NCBI RefSeq assembly: GCF_001245615.1
Contig: NZ_CWKH01000001.1
Location: forward strand, 1,612,001 to 1,676,000
DNA: 64,000 nt
Direction of reading: 5' to 3'
From: Mycolicibacterium neworleansense
Lineage (GTDB): Bacteria > Actinomycetota > Actinomycetes > Mycobacteriales > Mycobacteriaceae
The notes beneath the pieces were generated by a model, which was not told the DNA's origin, made no database searches, and saw nothing but the letters and a program-made list of their open reading frames with translations. Position numbers and translations under genes: made by a program. Below are positions 36,584 to 45,826 of this stretch, in pieces (the stretch's first letter is position 1; every line of letters begins with the position of its first letter).

Positions 36584-39500
36584 CAGTTAAGAACGGTACG
36601 CACCCGGCGAAGATCCAGAATTCCGGGCGCGCCGAGATCAGTCGATTGACGTGCCTGCTTCTCCCGCAGGTCGGCCAGGTCGATGACCCCGGGGGTGAAT
36701 CCCGTCACCTCGAATCTGCGGCCCCGCCGCGATTCGGCCTCGACCGCATTGACCGGAGGGGTGTCGTAGGACCGTCCGCCCGGATGGGCGACGTGGTAGG
36801 TGCACCCGCCGCGCGACGTGCCCGTCGCGACGTCGACGAGCTCGAACCGCAACGGTCCGTCCACGGTGATCGTCGGGTGCAGCGCACTCGGCGGCTGCCA
36901 CGCGCGGAACCGCACTCCGCCCACCTGGATGTCGGGATTGTCCGTGGCCAGCAGCGGAATCGGGTGCCCGTTGGCAGTGACGATGTAGCGGTGCCGGTCC
37001 GCGCCGACCAACCGCACCTGGACCCGCTCCACCGAAGAATCCACATAGCGGGCGGTGCCGCCCGCGGTCGACTCCTCACCGAGGGTGTTCCACGGTTCGA
37101 TCGCGCCGCGCAGCTCGATCTCCACGCCGTCGTAGACCGCGGTCCCGAGCCGGGGGAACCGGAACTCGGTGAATGGGTCGAGCCAGCTGGTGTCGAAGTC
37201 GATCCCGTGTGCCCGCAGATCCGCGGCGACCTGTGCGATGTCCTGAATCAAAAAGTGCGGCAGCAAGTATCGGCCATGCAGGTTGGCACCGTGCCGGATC
37301 AGCGGGGCGCGCAGCGGCCGCTCCCAGAACTTGGCCACCAGAGCTCGCACCAGCAGCGACTGCACCATCGCCATCTGGAAATGCGGCGGCATCTCGAATC
37401 CGCGCAGCTCCAACAGGCCCAACCGGCCGCGTGCACTGTCGGGGCTGTAGAGCTTGTCGATGCAGAATTCGGCGCGGTGGGTATTGCCGGTGATGTCGGT
37501 CAGGAGGTGGCGCAGGGCGCGGTCCGTGACCCACGGCGCGACCCCGTGTTCGGTCAGGCGCGCGATCTCGGCGAACGCGATCTCCAGCTCGTACAGCGCT
37601 TCCGAGCGACCCTCGTCCACCCGCGGCGCCTGAGAGGTGGTGCCGACGAACCGGCCGGCGAACAGATAGGACAGCGCCGGGTGACGCTGCCAGTAGGTGA
37701 GCAGCGACACCAGCAGGTCGGGCCGCCGAAGCAGCGGTGAATCGGCCGGGGTGATGCCGCCGAGCGTGATGTGGTTGCCGCCGCCGGTTCCGCCGTGCGT
37801 GCCGTCCACATCGAACGACTCGGTGGACAGGCGAGCCTGCCTGGCCTCGGCGTAGAGCGTTTCCAGCTGCTCCCGCTGCTCGGCGAAGCCGGCGGTGGGC
37901 GCGACGTTCACCTCGATGACGCCGGGATCCGGCGTGATGGTCATCGCGGCGATGCGAGGGTCGGGCGGTGGCCCGTAACCCTCGATCACAACTGAGGTGC
38001 CCACCTCGGCGGCCGCGGACTCGACGCGGGCCACCAGGTCGACGAAGTCGTCGAGCTCCTCGGTCGGTGGCAGGTAGACATGGAGGAATCCGGACCGGAT
38101 CTCGGCGACCAGCGCGGTAGTGGGCACGTTGTCGGCGGTTTCCACCGCCGCCGTATCCCCTGCAGGTCCCCGCTCGTCGCGCCGCGTCAGCGGATCGGCG
38201 TCGAACGCCGGGGGTGCAGGACACCAGCTGATCGCATCCAGCGGCAGCCGCAGACCGGCGGGGGAATCGCCCGCGGTCAGCACGATCCTCCCCCGGCGCA
38301 GCTGCCAGTCGGCGCTGGCCCAACCGGCGCCGTCGTCGCGCCGGTGCAGGGGCAGAAGGTAGGCGGCAGGCTGATCGACGGATGCATCGAGCCGGGCCAG
38401 CAGCGCCGCCCTGGCGTCAGGGGTGTCATCGGCCAGATCGTCAGCTGCGGACACCGGATCTCCGGACGGCTGACGCACCGCGGCGGCCAACCGGCTCAAC
38501 GCATCCTCATATGCCGGTCGCACCTGACTGGCCGGCAGGTCGAAGTCGGCGGCCACGGCGGCGAGGAGTCGCTGACCGGTGTCGTCGGCCGGCGCGTCCA
38601 CCTCCCCGCCCCATGGATCGGCCAGCAGCGTCGCGTCCTTCCACAGCGGTTGGCCGTCCCTGCGCCAGTACAGGCCGATTTGCCAGCGCGGCAAGGGTTC
38701 TCCCGGATACCACTTGCCCTGACTGCGCTGGATCAGCCCGCCCGGGGCCCACACCTGTTTGAGCCGTGCCGCAAGCACCGAGGCGCGTTCGCGCTTGTGC
38801 TCGCCGTCGGCATCGGTGGTCCACTCCGGGTCGATCTGATTGTCGATCGAGACGAACGTCGGCTCGCCTCCGACGGTGAGCCGCACGTCGCCATCGGCCA
38901 GGCGCTGGTCCACCGCGGCGCCGAGTTCCATGATCGATGCCCAGGCCGCGTCGGTGTAGGGCAGCGTGACCCGCGGGTCCTCGTGGACGCGGGTGACCAC
39001 ATTGGCGAACTCCAGAGTGGATTCGCACGGCCCGGTGGCACCGGTGATGGGCGCCGCCGACTCCGGGTGGGGCGTGGCAGAAAGTGGGATGTGTCCTTCT
39101 CCGGCGAACAGCCCTGACGTCGGATCCAGGCCGATCCACCCGGCGCCGGGGATGTAGGCCTCGGCCCAGGCATGCAGATCCGTGAAGTCTGCGGGCGGGC
39201 CCGACGGACCGTCGAGGGCCTCCACGTCCGCAGCGAGCTGGACCAGGTAGCCCGAGACGAACCGGGCCGCCAGGCCGAGCCGGCGCAGGATCGACACCAG
39301 CAGCCATGCCGAATCGCGGCACGACCCGATTCCGGTGCGCAGCGTGACATCGGGAGTCTGGACGCCGGGTTCCATCCGGACCGAATAGCCGACGTCGGCG
39401 TGCACGGCCCGGTTGAGCGCGACCAGAAAATCGATGGTGCGCGTGCCGGGCGGCACGGTGAAGTTGCTCACCCACGCGGTCACGAGGTCCCCCGGCCCGG

Positions 39501-39882
39501 ATCCTTCGCCGTCCTCGTCGACCGGACGCAGGTACGGCTTGAGATCCTCCAGCAGGGCTTTGGGGTATTCGAACCCGAAATGCTCGGCGTAGTCCTCGAT
39601 GAAGAAGTCGAACGGGTTGATCACCTTGAGGTCGGCGATCAGCCCCACCGTGACGGTCAGAGTACGGGTGCGATCCGGAAACACCAAGCGGGCCAAGAAG
39701 TTACCGAACATATCCTGTTGCCAGTTGATGAAGTGCCCCGCCGGCTCCACGGTCAGCGAGTACGCCTCGATCGGGGTACGTGAGTGTGGCGCCGGACGTA
39801 ACCGGATGACGTGTGGATGCACCTCCACCAAACGGTCGAAGGTGTAGCTGGTGCGGTGCTCCAGCGCCACTTTGATCCCCAT
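36583..39882 (-). CDS. Large transglutaminase / DUF2126 protein (Rv2566-like)
   Basis: A 1099-residue protein starting at ATG 39882 (MGIKVALEHRTSYTFDRLVE). The N-terminal 290 residues are a transglutaminase-like module with Cys188 (GSCRDSAW), His237 (DLHAWAEAY) and Asp253 (GLDPTSG). The remainder is DUF2126, with VNVAPTAGFAEQREQLETLY, HGGTGGGNHITLGGITPADS and GRYLLPHFLIQDIAQVAADL. The HGGTGGGNH region resembles glutamine-synthetase/COOH-amine-ligase-type nucleotide loops, which I infer only weakly. It is the first gene of the four-gene operon. A frame extension upstream of 39882 is not convincing. Confidence 0.92.
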   Translation of the reverse strand: MGIKVALEHRTSYTFDRLVEVHPHVIRLRPAPHSRTPIEAYSLTVEPAGHFINWQQDMFGNFLARLVFPDRTRTLTVTVGLIADLKVINPFDFFIEDYAEHFGFEYPKALLEDLKPYLRPVDEDGEGSGPGDLVTAWVSNFTVPPGTRTIDFLVALNRAVHADVGYSVRMEPGVQTPDVTLRTGIGSCRDSAWLLVSILRRLGLAARFVSGYLVQLAADVEALDGPSGPPADFTDLHAWAEAYIPGAGWIGLDPTSGLFAGEGHIPLSATPHPESAAPITGATGPCESTLEFANVVTRVHEDPRVTLPYTDAAWASIMELGAAVDQRLADGDVRLTVGGEPTFVSIDNQIDPEWTTDADGEHKRERASVLAARLKQVWAPGGLIQRSQGKWYPGEPLPRWQIGLYWRRDGQPLWKDATLLADPWGGEVDAPADDTGQRLLAAVAADFDLPASQVRPAYEDALSRLAAAVRQPSGDPVSAADDLADDTPDARAALLARLDASVDQPAAYLLPLHRRDDGAGWASADWQLRRGRIVLTAGDSPAGLRLPLDAISWCPAPPAFDADPLTRRDERGPAGDTAAVETADNVPTTALVAEIRSGFLHVYLPPTEELDDFVDLVARVESAAAEVGTSVVIEGYGPPPDPRIAAMTITPDPGVIEVNVAPTAGFAEQREQLETLYAEARQARLSTESFDVDGTHGGTGGGNHITLGGITPADSPLLRRPDLLVSLLTYWQRHPALSYLFAGRFVGTTSQAPRVDEGRSEALYELEIAFAEIARLTEHGVAPWVTDRALRHLLTDITGNTHRAEFCIDKLYSPDSARGRLGLLELRGFEMPPHFQMAMVQSLLVRALVAKFWERPLRAPLIRHGANLHGRYLLPHFLIQDIAQVAADLRAHGIDFDTSWLDPFTEFRFPRLGTAVYDGVEIELRGAIEPWNTLGEESTAGGTARYVDSSVERVQVRLVGADRHRYIVTANGHPIPLLATDNPDIQVGGVRFRAWQPPSALHPTITVDGPLRFELVDVATGTSRGGCTYHVAHPGGRSYDTPPVNAVEAESRRGRRFEVTGFTPGVIDLADLREKQARQSTDLGAPGILDLRRVRTVLN

Positions 39883-40008
39883 CGGGAAATCCCACCACAA
39901 GGCGAACTGCGCCGCAGTACATGCGACCGGCGGCCCGTCCGGACACGCCGGGATTCGGCCGGATTCGGTCAGCGCTGGTTGAATTCGTTGAAGTACCGAG
40001 GTGAAGGG

Positions 40009-40749
40009 ATGTGGCCGGCCACGATGTGGAGCACCGTGCTGGTGATGGCCGCCGTGGCGGCCATCGACCCCCTGCGAATCGGGGTCGTTGCCTTCATGCT
40101 GTCGCGGACCCATCCGGTGCGGTTGCTGCTCCCGTTCTTCCTCTTCGCCTTCACCGCCAACGTCGCGGTCGGCGCCGCGGTGGTGCTCGGGTTCAAGAAC
40201 GCCACCAGCGACGGCGGAGCCTCGATGCCGCCCGGCGTGGAGATCGGCATCGGCGCCGTGGCGCTGGTGATCGCCGTCCTTTCCGCAACCGGACAGCTCG
40301 AACGCCTGGTCAACCGGGTGCGTGCCGGCCGCAAGGTCCCAGCGTCAGTGGGCGAACACGGCACCGAGACGCCTCCGGAAGACGTGCCCGGTCTGTCGAA
40401 ACTGCCGGCGGGTATGCAGGCCGCGCTGCGCGGTGAGGCCCCGTGGGCCGCCGCCTTGTTGGGCCTGATCAACGGTTTTCCCACGCCCTACTACCTGGCG
40501 GCCATGGCCGCCGCCCTCACCTCGGGCGCCGCATTGGCCGAGCAGATGGCGGCGCTGGTCGTGTTCAACCTGGTCGGTTTCCTGGCGGCCATCATCCCGA
40601 TCATCAGTTTCTGGGTTGCGCCGGAGGCCACCCGGTCAGGCGTCGAGCGGGTCTACCAGTGGATGGGAACCCACCATCGGCTGGTCGTGGCGGCCATCGC
40701 CGGTGCGGTCGGCGTGTTCTTCCTCGCCATGGGTGTCAGCCACTTGTGA
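40009..40749 (+). CDS. GAP/Sap-family membrane protein (LysE-like fold)
   Basis: A 246-residue membrane protein with six or so hydrophobic segments, including MWSTVLVMAAVAAIDPLRIG, LLLPFFLFAFTANVAVGAAV and AALVVFNLVGFLAAIIPIIS. A hydrophilic loop of about 40 residues lies in the middle. The AIDPLRIGVVAFMLSR start and GLINGFPTPYYLAAMAAAL fit the mycobacterial GAP (Sap) family, linked to export of lipids such as sulfolipid and glycopeptidolipid. It starts at ATG 40009 after a GAAGGG sequence. It is divergent from the transglutaminase operon and overlaps the convergent DUF389 gene. The cargo is unknown. Confidence 0.8.
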   Translation: MWPATMWSTVLVMAAVAAIDPLRIGVVAFMLSRTHPVRLLLPFFLFAFTANVAVGAAVVLGFKNATSDGGASMPPGVEIGIGAVALVIAVLSATGQLERLVNRVRAGRKVPASVGEHGTETPPEDVPGLSKLPAGMQAALRGEAPWAAALLGLINGFPTPYYLAAMAAALTSGAALAEQMAALVVFNLVGFLAAIIPIISFWVAPEATRSGVERVYQWMGTHHRLVVAAIAGAVGVFFLAMGVSHL

Positions 40750-41665
40750 CGGCGCGGCGGCTCCTCGCGCGGCGGTACACCGCGAGCACCAGAATGCCGG
40801 CCGCGGTGATCCCCACCAGGTTGACGGCCAACTGCAGCACCGAGAAGGCCGCCACCCGCCAGTCCCCCACCGTGGCCGCCACCACCGCGAAGCCGGCGGC
40901 GGGCACGGTCGTCACCGAGATGAAGACTCCCACCAACGCCGCCGATTTCGAAGACACGAGCGAGAGCATTCCGGCCGCGCCGGCCAGCAGGGCGACGACG
41001 AACGAGAATGGCCCCACTTGGAAGATGAAGTCGACCTGCGTGAGCTCGCTGATGGAGCTCAGTTGCACCCAGCCCAACGCCTCGAAACCCAAGGTGGCGA
41101 CCCCGGTGACGATCATCGCAACTGGGAAACCGATCAACAGCGCGGCACCGGCCCGCCGCGCCAGCGACAAGCGGCGCTGGACGAGCGCTACCGCGAGCGC
41201 GGCCAAGGGACCGAACTCCGGACCCACGACCATCGCACCGACAACCGTGACCGGCGAATCGGTGACCACACCGACAGCGGCGAGCAGGCACGCGATGCAC
41301 AGGAACATCAGGTAGGTGACGCTGAGACTGGACTCCTCGCGAGTTCGGGCAACCAGCTCATCCCAGATCACCGCGTCGGCGGCGTCGCCGTCCGCGGCGT
41401 CCTCCGCGTGGTAGGCCAAGCTCGACAGCACCGTGTCGAGAGGCTCCATCGTGATGGCACCGAAGTGCGGTACATCAAGGGATTTCAAGCGCGCGACCAC
41501 ATCGTCGGCAGCCTCCCTGGCGACGTCGGCGGTGATCTCGTCCCCCGAAGGCTCCACCGCTGCTCCGGCGTGCACCACGATGTGGGTGACTCCCGGCTCG
41601 CCGTGCAGGACGTTGAGGATCGGCCCCCGCAGGTCGCCTGGCGCTATGACGCGTAAGTGCAGCAC
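40736..41665 (-). CDS. DUF389 membrane protein (TIGR00341-like)
   Basis: A 309-residue protein. The first 100 residues form a soluble ferredoxin-like region (MLHLRVIAPGDLRGPILNVL). About six hydrophobic segments follow, with SPVTVVGAMVVGPEFGPLAA and VGVFISVTTVPAAGFAVVAA being the DUF389 core repeats. Its role is unknown; it is widespread in actinobacteria. It stands alone, convergent with the GAP gene and 21 bases beyond the HxlR regulator's stop. Confidence 0.9.
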   Translation of the reverse strand: MLHLRVIAPGDLRGPILNVLHGEPGVTHIVVHAGAAVEPSGDEITADVAREAADDVVARLKSLDVPHFGAITMEPLDTVLSSLAYHAEDAADGDAADAVIWDELVARTREESSLSVTYLMFLCIACLLAAVGVVTDSPVTVVGAMVVGPEFGPLAALAVALVQRRLSLARRAGAALLIGFPVAMIVTGVATLGFEALGWVQLSSISELTQVDFIFQVGPFSFVVALLAGAAGMLSLVSSKSAALVGVFISVTTVPAAGFAVVAATVGDWRVAAFSVLQLAVNLVGITAAGILVLAVYRRARSRRAVTSG

Positions 41666-41686
41666 CGGCCGAGAGTAGCGCCCGAG

Positions 41687-42172
41687 TCAGGTGGACCGCT
41701 CGAAGCGGACGACGAGTTCCTCAGGCGGCACGCGGTGTCCCTCGTCGCACCGGATCTCGACTCCGGCCAGGGCACCGCAACCGTCGTGTGCGAGCCGCAG
41801 CCCGGTGTCATTGAGATGTTTGCGACCCCACTCGAACATGGCCCACACCACCGGCATGAAGTCGGTGCCGGATTCGGTGAGTACGTACTCGTCGCGCTCG
41901 CGCTGGCCGGGTTCGCGATAGGGCCGCTTGGCCAGCAATCCGGCCGCCACCAGGTCGGACAGGCGCGCGGAGGTTGCCGCCTTGGTGATCCCGACCCGGC
42001 GGGCGAAATCGTCGAATCTGGTGGTGCCGTAGAAGGCCTCGCGCATGATCAGCATCGCCGACTTGGTGCCCGCGAACGCCATGGTCCTCTCGATCGGGCA
42101 ATGGCCCACCGCCGACCAACTGTCTCGGTCGGCGAGCTTGCCCTGCAGCATTCCCACGGAATCAAACCCCAT
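41687..42172 (-). CDS. HxlR-family winged-helix regulator
   Basis: A 161-residue regulator starting at ATG 42172 (MGFDSVGM). The HxlR core is plain: CPIERTMAFAGTKSAMLIMRE, TTRFDDFARRVGITKAATSARLSDL, then GLLAKRPYREPGQRERDEYVLTESG as the wing. The C-terminal 40 residues hold a Cys pair (DGCGALAGVEIRCDEGH) that might sense redox state or metal. It is divergent from the thiolase gene, and the 82 bases between contain a strong inverted repeat, so it likely controls the thiolase and itself. Confidence 0.92.
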   Translation of the reverse strand: MGFDSVGMLQGKLADRDSWSAVGHCPIERTMAFAGTKSAMLIMREAFYGTTRFDDFARRVGITKAATSARLSDLVAAGLLAKRPYREPGQRERDEYVLTESGTDFMPVVWAMFEWGRKHLNDTGLRLAHDGCGALAGVEIRCDEGHRVPPEELVVRFERST

Positions 42173-42191
42173 CCCTGAGTTGTTCTCACTA

Positions 42192-42214
42192 TACCCAGGT
42201 GCTATACCTGGGTA
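42192..42214. promoter_or_regulatory. HxlR operator in the thiolase promoter
   Basis: TACCCAGGT (42192-42200) and ACCTGGGTA (42206-42214) form perfect 9-base arms around GCTAT. It lies in the divergent intergenic region between the regulator and thiolase genes. Confidence 0.75.
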
Positions 42215-42254
42215 GCCATAACAATACTCAGCGTGGAGCATCAGGAGGCACCCA

Positions 42255-43439
42255 ATGACCGGATATGCAGATCGCGACGCAGTCATCGTCGGAGCGGTCC
42301 GGACCCCGATCGGCAAAGGCAAGGCCAACGGCGCACTGCACGGTGTCCTGCCGGCCGACCTGCTGGCCCACAGCCTGCGGGAGCTGATCACCCGCACCGG
42401 AGTCGACCCAGCCCTCGTCGATGACGTCATCGCCGGAGCGGTCACCCAGGTCGGCGACCAGGCCGTCAACATTGCGCGCAACGCCCTGCTGGGCGCGGGC
42501 TTCCCGGAGAGCGTTCCGGGGACCACCGTGGACCGCCAGTGCGGCAGCAGCCAGCAGGCGATCAGCTTCGCCGCCCAAGGTGTGCTGGCCGGTGCCTACG
42601 ACATCGTGATCGCCGCGGGTGTGGAGTCCATGTCGCGGGTGCCGATGGGCAGTTCGGTACTGCCGGGCAGCGACCCGTTCGGCCTCGACATGGCCGCGCG
42701 CTATCCGGACGGCCTTGTCCCACAAGGCATCAGCGCGGAGCTGATCGCAGCCAAGTGGGGGTTCTCCCGCGCTCAGCTCGACGAGTTCTCCGCGGGCAGC
42801 CACGAGAAGGCGGCCCTGGCCACCAAGGACGGACTGTTCGACGCCGAACTCGCCCCCGTCGCCGGGTTGACCACCGACGAGATCATCCGGCCGGGGACGA
42901 CGGTCGACACCTTGTCCGGGCTGAAGCCGGCGTTCTACAACGACGCCTATGCCGCCCGCTTTCCGCAGATCAACTGGGAGATCACCCCGGGCAACTCATC
43001 GCCACTGTCCGACGGTAGTGCGGCGGTGATGATCACGAGCGGCGCGACGGCGCGACGGCTCGGCCTGAAGCCGCTGGCACGCATCCACACCACGACGGTC
43101 GTGGGCTCCGATCCGCTCTACATGCTGACCGGTGTCATCCCGGCCACCGAAAAGGTCTTGACGCGTGCGGGTTTGACGCAGGCAGACATCGACCTGTTCG
43201 AGGTCAACGAGGCATTCGCCCCGGTGGTGCTGGCCTGGGCGCACGACACAGGTGCCGATCTGGGCAAGACGAATGTCAACGGCGGGGCGATCGCGATCGG
43301 CCACCCACTGGGCGCCAGCGGGGCGCGCATCATGACCACCCTGGTCAATGCGCTCGAACAACGTGGCGGGCGCTACGGCCTGCAGACCATGTGTGAGGGC
43401 GGCGGCATGGCCAACGCCACCATCATCGAGCGGCTGTAG
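42255..43439 (+). CDS. Acetyl-CoA C-acyltransferase (thiolase)
   Basis: A 394-residue thiolase that cleaves 3-ketoacyl-CoA. The catalytic residues are present: Cys96 in DRQCGSSQQA, His350 in AIGHPLGASGAR and Cys380 in MCEGGGMANA, with NEAF at 318-321. Length and wording resemble the mycobacterial steroid thiolases (FadA5/FadA6 type), but no steroid cluster surrounds it here. AGGAGG precedes ATG 42255. It stands alone, under the divergent HxlR regulator, so its chain substrate cannot be told. Confidence 0.94.
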   Translation: MTGYADRDAVIVGAVRTPIGKGKANGALHGVLPADLLAHSLRELITRTGVDPALVDDVIAGAVTQVGDQAVNIARNALLGAGFPESVPGTTVDRQCGSSQQAISFAAQGVLAGAYDIVIAAGVESMSRVPMGSSVLPGSDPFGLDMAARYPDGLVPQGISAELIAAKWGFSRAQLDEFSAGSHEKAALATKDGLFDAELAPVAGLTTDEIIRPGTTVDTLSGLKPAFYNDAYAARFPQINWEITPGNSSPLSDGSAAVMITSGATARRLGLKPLARIHTTTVVGSDPLYMLTGVIPATEKVLTRAGLTQADIDLFEVNEAFAPVVLAWAHDTGADLGKTNVNGGAIAIGHPLGASGARIMTTLVNALEQRGGRYGLQTMCEGGGMANATIIERL

Positions 43440-43445
43440 CCGGTT

Positions 43446-43493
43446 TGTCAGGCTGGAGTGGCACTCGACGTCCACTGCCACTCCAGCGTGACA
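43446..43493. terminator. Hairpin between convergent thiolase and Ddn-like genes
   Basis: CTGGAGTGGCA (43453-43463) and TGCCACTCCAG (43476-43486) form an 11-bp stem. Outer arms TGTCA and TGACA extend it after a two-base mismatch. It could terminate both convergent genes; there is no U-tract. Confidence 0.65.
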
Positions 43494-43507
43494 GTTGTCG
43501 CGCACAC

Positions 43508-43969
43508 TTACGCGCGGACCAGCTCGAACAGCGGGATGGCCCGGCTGGTCTTGGCCTGGTATTCGGCGAACACCGGTGCGGCCTCGACGATCTTCGGATA
43601 GGCCGCGTCCCGCTCGTCTGCGGGCAGCTCCCGCGAGACGACGTCGTAGGCGTCGGTGCCGACCTCGATACGGGCCTTGGGGTTTGCCCGCAGGTTGTGC
43701 ACCCACGCCGGATCCTTGGGCCCGCCTGCGTAGGAACCGACGATCAGCATGCGGCCGTCCACCTCGAGGTACGCCAGCGGGGACAGCCGAGGCTGACCCG
43801 ACCTGGCTCCCGTGGTGTGCAGCAGCAACAGGGTGCCACCCTCGAAGGGCCCACCCACCTTGCCGCCGTTGGCCCGGAATTCCTCGACCACGTTGCGGTT
43901 GAAGTTGTCGAGGGCCGCCACGTCGGCGACCAGTTCGCTCTTGTCGAAATCAGGATCGATATCGGTCAT
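43508..43969 (-). CDS. F420-dependent Ddn-family nitroreductase/quinone reductase
   Basis: A 153-residue deazaflavin-dependent protein. It has the split-barrel pattern [57 protein letters not shown] and [12 protein letters not shown], which marks the Ddn/FDOR-A family. These enzymes use reduced F420 on quinones or nitro compounds. The ATG overlaps the aspS stop (ATGA), so it is translated with aspS. The coupling to a tRNA synthetase is probably positional. Confidence 0.93.
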   Translation of the reverse strand: MTDIDPDFDKSELVADVAALDNFNRNVVEEFRANGGKVGGPFEGGTLLLLHTTGARSGQPRLSPLAYLEVDGRMLIVGSYAGGPKDPAWVHNLRANPKARIEVGTDAYDVVSRELPADERDAAYPKIVEAAPVFAEYQAKTSRAIPLFELVRA

Positions 43970-45741
43970 GACTTCTTGAGCTCCTCAGGCTTGGCGTCTA
44001 TTCCCGATTCCTTGCGCTGCTGCGGGGTGATCGGCGCGGGCGCATCGGTCAGCGGGTCGACGCCGCCGCCTGACTTGGGGAACGCGATGACCTCGCGGAT
44101 CGAGTCGACCCCGGCCAGCAGCGCGGTGATGCGGTCCCAGCCGAAGGCGATCCCGCCGTGGGGCGGGGCACCGAAGGCGAAGGCGTCCAACAGGAATCCG
44201 AACTTGTCCTGGGCTTCGTCGTGGTCGATGCCCATCATCGCGAACACCCGCTCCTGGATGTCGCGCCGGTGGATACGGATCGAGCCGCCACCGATCTCGT
44301 TGCCGTTGCAGACGATGTCGTAGGCGTCGGACAACGCGCTGCCCGGATCGGTGTCGAAGGTGTCCTCCGACTCGACCTTCGGCGCGGTGAAGGCGTGGTG
44401 CACGGCGGTCCAGGCACCCGAACCCACCGCCACGTCACCCGAGGCGGTCGCCACATCGGCGGGCTCGAACATCGGGAAGTCCACCACCCAGGTGAACGCC
44501 CAGGCGGCCGGGTCGATCAGGTCCAGGCGCTTGGCGATCTCGATGCGGGTGGCACCGAGCAGCGCACGCGCCGTACGGGCCGGGCCCGCCGCGAAGAACA
44601 CGCAGTCACCGGGCTCGGCCCCGACATGGGCGGCCAGGCCGTCACGCTCGGCATCGGTGAGGTTCTTGGCCACCGGGCCGCCCAGCGTCCCGTCCTCGCC
44701 GATCAGCACGTAGGCCAGCCCCTTGTGGCCGCGTTGCTTGGCGAACTCCTGCCAGCCGTCGAGGGTGCGGCGCGGCTGCGACGCCCCGCCGGACATCACG
44801 ACAGCGCCCACATACGGCGCCTGGAACACCCGGAACGGGGTGTCCTTGAAGTACTCGGTGCACTCGATGAGTTCGACGCCGAACCGCAGGTCGGGCTTGT
44901 CGGAACCGAACCGGCGCATCGCCTCGGCGTAGCTGATCCGCGGCAACGGCAGCGGCAGCTCGTAACCGATGGTCGACCAGACCGCCTTGAGCACCTGCTC
45001 GGCGATTCCCATCACGTCGTCGGCGTCGACGAAGCTCAACTCCATGTCCAGCTGGGTGAACTCGGGCTGACGGTCCGCGCGGAAGTCCTCGTCGCGGTAG
45101 CAACGGGCGATCTGGTAGTAGCGCTCCATGCCCGCCACCATGAGCAGCTGCTTGAACAACTGCGGGCTCTGCGGCAGCGCGTAGAAGGAACCGGGCTGCA
45201 GGCGCGCGGGCACCAGGAAGTCGCGGGCGCCTTCGGGGGTGGAACGGGTCAGAGTCGGGGTTTCGATCTCGACGAAGTCATGTTCGTCCAGCACCCCGCG
45301 GGCGGCGGCGTTCACCTTGGAGCGCAAGCGAATTGCGTTGCCCGGGCCCTCACGGCGCAGATCCAGGTAGCGGTACTTGAGCCGGGCTTCCTCGCCGGCG
45401 GTCTCATCGAGCTGGAACGGCAGTGGGGCGCTCTCGGACAGTACGGTCAGCGAGGTGGCGTTCACCTCGATCTTCCCGGTGGGGATTTCGGGGTTCTCGT
45501 TGCCCTCCGGACGGACCTCGACGACGCCGGTGACGGCGACGCAGAACTCGGCGCGCAACCGGTGCGCGGCGGCCAGCACGTCACCTTCGCGGAACACTAC
45601 CTGAGACACGCCCGACGCGTCGCGCAGGTCGATGAAGATGACGCCGCCGTGATCGCGGCGACGCGCCACCCATCCCGCCAAAGTGACCGTTTGACCGGCA
45701 TCCGCGGCCCGCAATGAACCGGCGGCATGACTGCGCAGCAC
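43966..45741 (-). CDS. aspS: Aspartyl-tRNA synthetase
   Basis: A 591-residue class IIb synthetase. The start is GTG 45741 ([16 protein letters not shown]) with AGGAG five bases upstream; M. tuberculosis AspS begins two residues earlier. The OB domain ([23 protein letters not shown]) binds the anticodon. The catalytic domain has [28 protein letters not shown] and motif 3 [13 protein letters not shown], and the bacterial GAD insertion lies between. Mycobacterial AspRS is usually non-discriminating, charging tRNA-Asn too, which is family knowledge not tested here. It corresponds to Rv2572c. Confidence 0.98.
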   Translation of the reverse strand: MLRSHAAGSLRAADAGQTVTLAGWVARRRDHGGVIFIDLRDASGVSQVVFREGDVLAAAHRLRAEFCVAVTGVVEVRPEGNENPEIPTGKIEVNATSLTVLSESAPLPFQLDETAGEEARLKYRYLDLRREGPGNAIRLRSKVNAAARGVLDEHDFVEIETPTLTRSTPEGARDFLVPARLQPGSFYALPQSPQLFKQLLMVAGMERYYQIARCYRDEDFRADRQPEFTQLDMELSFVDADDVMGIAEQVLKAVWSTIGYELPLPLPRISYAEAMRRFGSDKPDLRFGVELIECTEYFKDTPFRVFQAPYVGAVVMSGGASQPRRTLDGWQEFAKQRGHKGLAYVLIGEDGTLGGPVAKNLTDAERDGLAAHVGAEPGDCVFFAAGPARTARALLGATRIEIAKRLDLIDPAAWAFTWVVDFPMFEPADVATASGDVAVGSGAWTAVHHAFTAPKVESEDTFDTDPGSALSDAYDIVCNGNEIGGGSIRIHRRDIQERVFAMMGIDHDEAQDKFGFLLDAFAFGAPPHGGIAFGWDRITALLAGVDSIREVIAFPKSGGGVDPLTDAPAPITPQQRKESGIDAKPEELKKS

Positions 45742-45826
45742 GAAAACTCCTGAATGTTGAGTCGATAGACACTGGTGGTGACGAGTGACCAGTCTAGAGA
45801 GTCGTGCGCGCCGGTAACTTGGCGAC

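Noticed and set aside
44158..45717. Open frame of 519 codons opposite aspS
   Set aside because: Antisense shadow of a certain gene; low-complexity sequence with no domain.
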